Origin: Coriaria nepalensis
Lineage: Eukaryota; Streptophyta; Magnoliopsida; Cucurbitales; Coriariaceae
Assembly (NCBI GenBank): GCA_027186245.1
Contig: CP114483.1
Coordinates: 18,620,220 to 18,684,219 of the forward strand
Reading direction: 5' to 3'
Length of the DNA: 64,000 bases
Both the position numbers and the translations under genes were made by a program. Shown here piece by piece: positions 50,701 to 61,148 of the stretch (positions are counted from its first letter, which is position 1; each line of letters begins with the position of its first letter). Under the pieces are notes generated by a model. That model was not told the DNA's origin. It saw only the letters and a list, made by a program, of their open reading frames with translations, and made no database searches.

Positions 50701-51490
50701 GTTTAGCCTTAAAGCCATGTCAATGAGTCTCTGCTAGTCGTTAAATCATTCTAAATTAAGTCGAACGAATTCTATTTTTTCCCTTCAAACATGATTTTAT
50801 TACAAAACTTGCAATTAATCTATTGAAGACAACAATGCATTATTTTACCATTAAAAAGCATGTCACTCAGTCTTTTCAATCATTAAATTGTTTGAAGGCA
50901 CTTCGGACCATATCTCTTTTTGCATTTAAAACGCGACTTTCAGGCATAACTTGCAATTGATCTATTGAAGGCAACTATGCATTTTTTTAGCCTTAAAGTC
51001 ATATTATTGCGTCTCTTTTAGTCATTAAATCTTTCTAAATCACTTCGAACGAATTTCGTCCTTTAAATATGACTTTCGTGCATAACTTGCAGTTGATCTA
51101 TTGAAGGAAACAATGCATTTGTTTAGCCTTTAGGTCATGTAACTGAGTCTCTTCGAGTCATTAAATCATTCTAAATTAAGTCGAACGAATTCTATTTGCG
51201 CCCTTCAAACATTATTTTCTTACATAACTTGCAATTAATCTATTGAAGACAACAATGCATTATTTTACCATTAAAAAGCATATCACTCAGTCTTTTCAAT
51301 CATTAAAATGTTTGAAGGCACTTCGAACCAAATCTCTTTTTGCATTTAAAACGCGACTTTCAGGCATAACTTGCAATTGATCCATTGAAGGCAACTATGC
51401 ATTTTTTTAGCCTTAAAGTCATATTTTTTCGTCTCTTTTAGTCAGAAAATCATTTTAAATCACTTCGAACGAAATTCGGCATTTGAACAT
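44778..51490. repeat. Irregular alpha/beta region with local trimer and one-unit duplications
   Basis: Sixteen units. 45,616 and 46,873 share TTACCTAACTTGC, TTATTCTATTGAACAC and the 418-bp C allele, so 45,616-46,872 and the next three units form a 1,257-bp trimer repeat. Two adjacent units with TTTTATCCTTAAAG and GCGTCTGTTTTAG end at 48,550 and 48,970. The second of these, starting at 48,551, is a beta A joined to an alpha-type B (TTTTACCTTTAAA). Units 49,391, 49,811 and 50,651 share AAAGCCATGTCAATG, a private C. Beta units of the GAAGGAAAC/TTTAGGTC sublineage become frequent to the right. Confidence 0.8.
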
Positions 51491-53170
51491 GACTTTCGTG
51501 CATAACTTGCAGTTGATCTATTGAAGTCAACAATGCATTTGTTTAGCCTTAAAGTCATGTCAATGAGTCTCTGCTAGTCGTTAAATCATTCTAAATTAAG
51601 TCGAACGAATTCTACTTTTTCCGTTCAAACATGATTTTATTTCATCACATGCAATTAATCTATTGAAGACAAGAATGCATTATTTTGCCTTTAAAAAGCA
51701 TGTCACTCAGTCTTTTTAATCATTGAATTGTTTGAAAGCACTTCGAACCATATCTCTTTTTGCATTTAAAACGCGACTTTCATGCATAACTTGCAATTGA
51801 TCTATTGATGTCAACTATGCATTTTTTTAGCCTTCAAGTCATATTATTGCGTCTCTTTTAGTCATTAAATCTTTCTAAATAACTTCGAACGAAATTCGGC
51901 CTTTAAATATGACTTTCGTGCATAACTTGCGGTAGATCTATTGAAGGAAACAATGCATTTGTTTAGCCTTTAGGTCATGTAACTGAGTCTCTTCGAGTCA
52001 TTAAATCATTCTAAATTAAGTCGAACGAATTCTATTTGCGCCCTTCAAACATTATTTTCTAACATAACTTGCAATTAATCTATTGAAGACAACAATGCAT
52101 TATTTTACCATTCAATACCATATCACTCAGTCTTTTCAATCATTAAATTGTTTGAAGGCACTCCGAACCATAACTCTTTTTGCATTTAAAACGCAACTTT
52201 CAGGGATAACTTGCAATTGATCCATTGAAGGCAACTATGCATTTTTTTAGCCTTAAAGTCATATTTTTGCATCTCTTTTAGTCAGAAAATCATTCTTAAT
52301 CACTTCGAACGAAATTCGGCATTTGAACATGAATTTCGTGCATAACTTGCAGTTGATCTATTGAAGTCAGCAATGCATTTGTTTAGCCTTAAAGTCATGT
52401 CAATGCGACTCTTCTAGTCGTTAAATCATTCTAAATTAAGTCGAACGAATTCTATTTTTTCCCTTCAAACATGATTTTATTTCTACACATGCAATTAATC
52501 TATTGAAGACAACAATGCATTATTTTACCTTTAAAAAGCATGTCACTCAGTCTTTTTAATCATTAAATTGTTTGAAAGCACTTTGAACCATATCTCTTTT
52601 TGCATTTAAAACGCGACTTTCATGCATAACTTGGAATTGATCTATTGAAGTCAACTATGCATTTTTTAAGCCTTCAAGTCATATTATTGCGTCTCTTTTA
52701 GTCATTAAATCTTTCTAAATCACTTCGAACGAAATTCGGCCTTTAAATATCACTTTCGTGCATAACTTGCAGTAGATCTATTGAAGGAAACAATGCATTT
52801 GTTTAGCCTTTAGGTCATGTAACTGAGTCTCTTCGAGTCATTAAATCATTCTAAATTAAGTCGAACGAATTCTATTTGCGCTCTTCAAACATTATTTTCT
52901 TACATAACTTGCAGTTAATCTATTGAAGACAACAATGCATTATTTTACCATTAAAAAGCATATCACTCAGTCTTTTCAATCATTAAAATGTTTGAAGGCA
53001 CTTCGAACCAAATCTCTTTTTGCATTTAAAACGCGACTTTCAGGCATAACTTGCAATTGATCTATTGAAGGCAACTATGAATTTTTTTAGCCTTAAAGTC
53101 ATATTTCTGCGTCTCTTTTTGTCAGAAAATCATTTTAAATCACTTCGAACGAAATTCGGCATTTGAACAT
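51491..53170. repeat. Right domain: tetramer X-Y1-X'-Y2
   Basis: X (51,491): GCTAGTCG, TCTACTTTTTCCGTTC, TTTCATCACATGC, GACAAGAATG. Y1 (51,911): GCGGTAGATC, TTTCTAACATAAC, ATTCAATACC, CACTCCGAACC, CGCAACTTTCAGG, GATCCATTG. X' (52,331): GAATTTCGTG, GTCAGCAATG, TTTCTACACATGC. Y2 (52,751): CACTTTCGTG, CAGTAGATC, TTAAAATGTTTG, GAACCAAATC. X types are alpha and Y types beta, so the domain is a nested 840-bp dimer and 1,680-bp tetramer. Confidence 0.83.
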
Positions 53171-55268
53171 GACTTTCGTGCATAACTTGCAGTTGATCTA
53201 TTGAAGTCAACAATGCATTTGTTTAGCCTTAAAGTCATGTCAATGAGTCTCTGCTAGTCGTTAAATCATTCTAAATTAAGTCGAACGAATTCTACTTTTT
53301 CCGTTCAAACATAATTTTATTTCATCACATGCAATTAATCTATTGAAGACAAGAATGCATTATTTTACCTTTAAAAAGCATGTCACTCAGTCTTTTTAAT
53401 CATTAAATTGTTTGAAAGCACTTCGAACCATATCTCTTTTTGCATTTAAAACGCGACTTTCATGCATAACTTGCAATTGATCTATTGAAGTCAACTATGC
53501 ATTTTTTTAGCCTTCAAGTCATATTATTGCGTCTCTTTTAGTCATTAAATCTTTCTAAATCACTTCGAACGAAATTCGGCCTTTAAATATGACTTTCGTG
53601 CATAACTTGCGGTAGATCTATTGAAGGAAACAATGCATTTGTTTAGCCTTTAGGTCATGTAACTGAGTCTCTTCGAGTCATTAAATCATTCTAAATTAAG
53701 TCGAACGAATTCTATTTGCGCCCTTCAAACATTATTTTCTAACATAACTTGCAATTAATCTATTGAAGACAACAATGCATTATTTTACCAATCAATAGCA
53801 TATCGCTCAGTCTTTTCAATCATTAAATTGTTTGAAGGCACTCCGAACCATATCTCTTTTTGCATTTAAAACGCAACTTTCAGGCATAACTTGCAATTGA
53901 TCCATTGAAGGCAACTATGCATTTTTAGCCTTAAAGTCATATTTTTGCATCTCTTTTAGTCAGAAAATCATTCTTAATCACTTCGAACGAAATTCGGCCT
54001 TTAAATATCACTTTCGTGCATAACTTGCAGTAGATCTATTGAAGGAAACAATGCATTTGTTTAGCCTTTAGGTCATGTAACTGAGTCTCTTCGAGTCATT
54101 AAATCATTCTAAATTAAGTCGAACGAATTCTATTTGCGCCCTTCAAACATTATTTTCTTACCTAACTTGCAATTAATATATTGAAGACAACAATGCATTA
54201 TTTTACCATTAAAAAGCATATCACCCATTCTTTTCAATCATTAAAATGTTGGAAGGCACTTCGAACCAAATCTCTTTTTGCATTTAAAACGCGACTTTCA
54301 GGCATAACTTGCAATTGATCTATTGAAGGCAACTATGCATTTTTTAGCCTTAAAGTCATATTTTTGCGTCTCTTTTAGTCAGAAAATCATTTTAAGTCAC
54401 CACGAAAAATATTCGGCATTTGAACATGACTTTCGTGCATAACTTGCAGTTGAGCTATTGAAGTCAGATATGCATTTGTTTAGCCTTAAAGTCATGTTAA
54501 TGAGACTCTTCTAGTCGTTAAATCATTCTAAATTAAGTCGAACGAATTCTATTTTTTCCCTTCAAACATGATTTTATTTCATAACATGCAATTAATCTAT
54601 TGAAGACAATAATGCATTATTTTACCTTTAAAAAGCATGTCACTCAGTCTTTTTAATCATTAAATTGTTTGAAAGCACTTCGAACCATATCTCTTTTTGC
54701 ATTTAAAACGCGACTTTCATGCATAACTTGCAATTGATCTATTGAAGGCAACTATGCATTTTTTTATCCTTAAAGTCATATTATTGCGTCTCTTTTAGTC
54801 ATTAAATCTTTCTAAATCACTTCGAACGAAATTCGGCCTTTAAATATGACTTTCGTGCATAACTTGCAGTTGATCTATTGAAGGAAACAATGCATTTGTT
54901 TAGCCTTTAGGTCACGTAACTGAGTCTCTTCGAGTCATTAAATCATTCTAAATTAAGTCGAACGAATTCTATTTGCGCCCTTCAAACATTATTTTCTTAC
55001 ATAACTTGCAATTAATCTATGGAAGACAACAATGCAACATTTTACCATTAAAAAGCATATCACTCAGTCTTTTTAATCATTAAAATATTTGAAGGCACTT
55101 CGAACCAAATCTCTTTTTGCATTTAAAACGCGACTTTCAGGCATAACTTGCAATTGATCTATTGAAGGCAACTATGCATTTTTTTAGCCTTAAAGTCATA
55201 TTTTTGCGTCTCTTTTAGTCAGAAAATCATTTTAAATCACTTCGAACGAAATTCGGCATTTGAACATG
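53171..55268. repeat. Right domain: pentamer X-Y1-Y2-X''-Y
   Basis: Units 53,171, 53,591, 54,009, 54,429 and 54,849. X' is missing between Y1 and Y2, so two beta units are adjacent. The Y1 here is 418 bp because the T7 tract of C is shortened to T5. X'' (54,429) has the private GAGCTATTGAAGTCAGATATG and CATGTTAATGAG, shared only with 62,829. The last unit is a GGAAAC-type beta with CTATGGAAGAC and CAACATTTTACC. Confidence 0.8.
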
Positions 55269-58200
55269 ACTTTCGTGCATAACTTGCAGTTGATCTATTG
55301 AAGTCAACAATGCATTTGTTTTGCCTTAAAGTCATGTCAATGAGTCTCTGCTAGTCGTTAAATCATTCTAAATTAAGTCGAACGAATTCTACTTTTTCCG
55401 TTCAAACATGATTTTATTTCATCACATGCAATTAATCTATTGAAGACAAGAATGCATTATTTTACCTTTAAAAAGCATGTCACTCAGTCTTTTTAATCAT
55501 TAAATTGTTTGAAAGCACTTCGAACCATATCTCTTTTTGCATTTAAAACGCGACTTTCATGCATAACTTGCAATTGATCTATTGAAGTCAACTATGCATT
55601 TTTTTAGCCTTCAAGTCATATTATTGCGTCTCTTTTAGTCATTAAATCTTTCTAAATCACTTCGAACGAAAATCGGCCTTTAAATATGACTTTCGTGCAT
55701 AACTTGCGGTAGATCTATTGAAGGAAACAATGCATTTGTTTAGCCTTTAGGTCATGTAACTGAGTCTCTTCGAGTCATTAAATCATTCTAAATTAAGTCG
55801 AACGAATTCTATTTGCGCCCTTCAAACATTATTTTCTAACATAACTTGCAATTAATCTATTCAAGACAACAATGCATTATTTTACCATTCAATAGCATAT
55901 CACTCAGTCTTTTCAATCATTAAATTGTTTGAAGGCACTCCGAACCATATATCTTTTTGCATTTAAAACGCAACTTTCAGGCATAACTTGCAATTGATCC
56001 ATTGAAGGCAACTATGCATTTTTTTAGCCTTAAAGTCATATTTTTGCATCACTTTTAGTCAGAAAATCATTCTGAATCACTTCGAACGAAATTCGGCATT
56101 TGAACATGAATTTCGTGCATAACTTGCAGTTGATCTATTGAACTCAGCAATGCATTTGTTTAGCCTTAAAGTCATTTCAATGAGACTCTTCTAGTCGTTA
56201 AATCATTCTAAATTAAGTCGAACGAATTCTATTTTTTCCCTTCAAACATGATTTTATTTCTACACATGCAATTAATCTATTGAAGACAACAATGCATTAT
56301 TTTACCTTTAAAAAGCATGTCACTCAGTCTTTTTAATCATTAAATTGTTTGAAAGCACTTCGAACCATATCTCTTTTTGCATTTAAAACGCGACTTTCAT
56401 GCATAACTTGGAATTGATCTATTGAAGTCAACTATGCATTTTTTTAGCCTTCAAGTCATATTATTGCGTCTCTTTTAGTCATTAAATCTTTCTAAATCAC
56501 TTCGAACGAAATTCGGCCTTTAAATATCACTTTCGTGCATAACTTGCAGTAGATCTATTGAGGGAAACAATGCATTTGTTTAGCCTTTAGGTCATGTAAC
56601 TAAGTCTCTTCGAGTCATTAAATCATTCTAAATTAAGTCGAACGAATTCTATTTGCGCCCTTCAAACATTATTTTCTTACATAACTTGCAATTAATCTAT
56701 TGAAGACAACAATGCATTATTTTACCATTAAAAAGCATATCACTCATTCTTTTCAATCATTAAAATGTTTGAAGGCACTTCGAACCAAATCTCTTTTTGC
56801 ATTTAAAACGCGACTTTCAGGCATAACTTGCAATTGATCTATTGAAGGCAACTATGCATTTTTTTAGCCTTAAAGTCATATTTTTGCGTCTCTTTTAGTC
56901 AGAAAATCATTTTAAGTCACTACGAAAAATATTCGGCATTTGAACATGACTTTCGTGTATAACTTGCAGTTGATCTATTGAAGTCAGCAATGCATTTGTT
57001 TAGCCTTAAAGTCATGTCAATGAGACTCTTCTAGTCGTTAAATCATTCTAAATTAAGTCGAACGAATTCTATTTTTTCCCTTCAAACATGATTTTATTTC
57101 ATCACATGCAATTAATCTATTGAAGACAAGAATGCATTATTTTACCTTTAAAAAGCATGTCACTCAGTCTTTTTAATCATTAAATTGTTTGAAAGCACTT
57201 CGAACCATATCTCTTTTTGCATTTAAAACGTGACTTTCATGCATAACTTGGAATTGATCTATTGAAGTCAACTATGCATTTTTTTAGCCTTCAAGTCATA
57301 TTATTGCGTCTCTTTTAGTCATTAAATCTTTCTAAATCACTTCGAACGAAATTCGGCCTTTAAATATCACTTTCGTGCATAACTTGCAGTAGATCTATTG
57401 AAGGAAACAATGCATTTGTTTAGCCTTTAGGTCATGTAACTGAGTCTCTTCGAGTCATTAAATCATTCTAAATTAAGTCGAACGAATTCTATTTGCGCCC
57501 TTCAAACATTATTTTCTTACCTAACTTGCAATTAATATATTGAAGACAACAATGCATTATTTTACCATTAAAAAGCATATCACTCATTCTTTTCAATCAT
57601 TAAAATGTTTGAAGGCACTTCGAACCAAATCTCTTCTTGCATTTAAAACGCGACTTTCAGGCATAACTTGCAATTGATCTATTGAAGGCAACTATGCATT
57701 TTTTTAGCCTTAAAGTCATATTTTTGCGTCTCTTTTAGTCAGAAAATCATTTTAAGTCACTACGAAAAATATTCGGCATTTGAACATGACTTTCGTGCAT
57801 AACTTGCAGTTGATCTATTGAAGTCAGCAATGCATTTGTTTAGCCTTAAAGTCATGTCAATGAGACTCTTCTAGTCGTTAAATCATTCTAAATTAAGTCG
57901 AACGAATTCTATTTTTTCCCTTCAAACATGATTTTATTTCATCACATGCAATTAATCTATTGAAGACAAGAATGCATTATTTTACCTTTAAAAAGCATGT
58001 CACTCAGTCTTTTTAATCATTAAATTGTTTGAAAGCACTTCGAACCATATCTCTTTTTGCATTTAAAACGCGACTTTCATGCATAACTTGCAATTGATCT
58101 ATTGAAGTCAACTATGCATTTTTTTAGCCTTCAAGTCATATTATTGCGTCTCTTTTAGTCATTAAATCTTTCTAAATCACTTCGAACGAAATTCGGCCTT

Positions 58201-58628
58201 TAAATATGACTTTCGTGCATAACTTGCAGTAGATCTATTGAAGGAAACAATGCATTTGTTTAGCCTTTAGGTCATGTAACTGAGTCTCTTCGAGTCATTA
58301 AATCATTCTAAATTAAGTCGAACGAATTCTATTTGCGCTCTTCAAACATTATTTTCTTACCTAACTTGCAGTTAATCTATTGAAGACAACAATCCATTAT
58401 TTTACCATTAAAAAGCATATCACTCAGTCTTTTCAATCATTAAAATGTTTGAAGGCACTTCGAACCAAATCTCTTTTTGCATTTAAAACGCGACTTTCAG
58501 ACATAACTTGCAATTGATCTAATGAAGGCAACTATGCTTTTTTTTAGCCTTAAAGTCATATTTTTGCGTCTCTTTTAGTCAGAAAATCATTTTAAATCAC
58601 TTCGAACGAAATTCGGCATTTGAACATG
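55269..58628. repeat. Right domain: octamer X-Y1-X'-Y2-X''-Y2-X''-Y2
   Basis: Units 55,269, 55,689, 56,109, 56,529, 56,949, 57,369, 57,789 and 58,209. The X''-Y2 dimer (840 bp) is tandemly repeated. Y2 has TTACCTAACTTGC, TTAATATATTG, CACTCATTC and ACTACGAAAAATATTCGGC in most copies. X'' has GTCAGCAATG with TTTCATCACATGC. All units are 420 bp. Confidence 0.82.
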
Positions 58629-61148
58629 ACTTTCGTGCATAACTTGCAGTTGATCTATTGAAGTCAACAATGCATTTGTTTAGCCTTAAAGTCATGTCAA
58701 TGAGTCTCTGCTAGTCGTTAAATCATTCTAAATTAAGTCGAACGAATTCTACTTTTTCCGTTCAAACATGATTTTTTTTCATCACATGCAATTAATCTAC
58801 TGAAGACAAGAATGCATTATTTTGCCTTTAAAAAGCATGTCACTCAGTCTTTTTAATCATTAAATTGTTTGAAAGCACTTCGAACCATATCTCTTTTTGC
58901 ATTTAAAACGCGACTTTCATGCATAACTTGCAATTGATCTATTGAAGTCAACTATGCATTTTTTTAGCCTTCAAGTCATATTATTGCGTCTCTTTTAGTC
59001 ATTAAATCTTTCTAAATCACTTCGAACGAAATTCGGCCTTTAAATATGACTTTCGTGCATAACTTGCGGTAGATCTATTGAAGGAAACAATGCATTTGTT
59101 TAGCCTTTAGGTCATGTAACTGAGTCTCTTCGAGTCATTAAATCATTCTAAATTAAGTCGAACGAATTCTATTTGCACCCTTCAAACATTATTTTCTAAC
59201 ATAACTTGCAATTAATCTATTGAAGACAACAATGCATTATTTTACCATTCAATACCATATCACTCAGTCTTTTCAATCATTAAATTGTTTGAAGGCACTC
59301 CGAACCATATCTCTTTTTGCATTTAAAACGCAACTTTCAGGCATAACTTGCAATTGATCCATTGAAGGCAACTATGCATTTTTTTAGCCTTAAAGTCATA
59401 TTTTTGCATCTCTTTTAGTCAGAAAATCATTCTGAATCACTTCGAACGAAATTCAGCATTTGAACATGAATTTCGTGCATAACTTGCAGTTGATCTATTG
59501 AACTCAGCAATGCATTTGTTTAGCCTTAAAGTCATTTCAATGAGACTCTTCTAGTCGTTAAATCATTCTAAATTAAGTCGAACGAATTCTATTTTTTCCC
59601 TTCAAACATGATTTTATTTCTACACATGCAATTAATCTATTGAAGACAACAATGCATTATTTTACCTTTAAAAAGCATGTCACTCAGTCTTTTTAATCAT
59701 TAAATTGTTTGAAAGCACTTCGAACCATATCTCTTTTTGCATTTAAAACGCGACTTTCATGCATAACTTGCAATTGATCTATTGAAATCAACTATGCATT
59801 TTTTTAGCCTTCAAGTCATATTATTGCGTCTCTTTTAGTCATTAAATCTTTCTAAATCACTTCGAACGAAATTCGGCCTTTAAATATGACTTTCGTGCAT
59901 AACTTGCGGTAGATCTATTGAAGGAAACAATGCATTTGTTTAGCCTTTAGGTCATGTAACTAAGTCTCTTCGAGTCATTAAATCATTCTAAATTAAGTCG
60001 AACGAATTCTATTTGCGCCCTTCAAACATTATTTTCTTACCTAACTTGCAATTAATATATTGAAGACAACAATGCATTATTTTACCATTAAAAAGCATAT
60101 CATTCATTCTTTTCAATCATTAAAATGTTTGAAGGCACTTCGAACCAAATCTCTTTTTGCATTTAAAACGCGACTTTCAGGCATAACTTGCAATTGATCT
60201 ATTAAAGGCAACTATGCATTTTTTTAGCCTTAAAGTCATATTTTTGCGTCTCTTTTAGTCAGAAAATCATTTTAAGTCACTACGAAAAATATTCGGCATT
60301 TGAACATGACTTTCGTGCATAACTTGCAGTTGATCTATTGAAGTCAGCAATGCATTTGTTTAGCCTTAAAGTCATGTCAATGAGTCTCTGCTAGTCGTTC
60401 AATCATTCTAAATTAAGTCGAACGAATTCTATTTTTTCCCTTCAAACATGATTTTATTTCTACACATGCAATTAATCTATTGAAGACAACAATGCATTAT
60501 TTTACCTTTAAAAAGCATGTCACTCAGTCTTTTTAATCATTAAATTGTTTGAAAGCACTTCGAACGATATCTCTTTTTGCATTTAAAACGCGACTTTCAT
60601 GCATAACTTGGAATTGATCTATTGAAGTCAACTATGCATTTTTTTAGCCTTCAAGTCATATTATTGCGTCTCTTTTAGTCATTAAATCTTTCTAAATCAC
60701 TTCGAACGAAATTCGGCCTTTAAATATGACTTTCGTGCATAACTTGCAGTAGATCTATTGAAGGAAACAATGCATTTGTTTAGCCTTTAGGTCATGTAAC
60801 TGAGTCTCTTCGAGTCATTAAATCATTCTAAATTAAGTCGAACGAATTCTATTTGCGCCCTTCAAACATTATTTTCTTACATACCTTGCAATTAATCTAT
60901 TGAAGACAACAATGCATTATTTTACCATTAAAAAGCATATCACTCAGTCTTTTCAATCATTAAAATGTTTGAAGGCACTTCGAACCAAATCTCTTTTTGC
61001 ATTTAAAACGCGACTTTCAGGCATAACTTGCAATTGATCTATTGAAGGCAACTATGCATTTTTTTAGCCTTAAAGTCATATTTCTGCGTCTCTTTTAGTC
61101 AGAAAATCATTTTAAATCACTTCGAACGAAATTCGGCATTTGAACATG
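58629..61148. repeat. Right domain: hexamer X-Y1-X'-Y2-X''-Y2
   Basis: Units 58,629, 59,049, 59,469, 59,889, 60,309 and 60,729, all 420 bp. X is recognised by TCTACTTTTTCCGTTC, Y1 by ATTCAATACC and CGCAACTTTCAGG, X' by GAATTTCGTG and GAACTCAGCAATG (the latter shared with 56,109). The unit at 60,309 mixes GCTAGTCG of X with TTTCTACACATGC of X'. Confidence 0.82.
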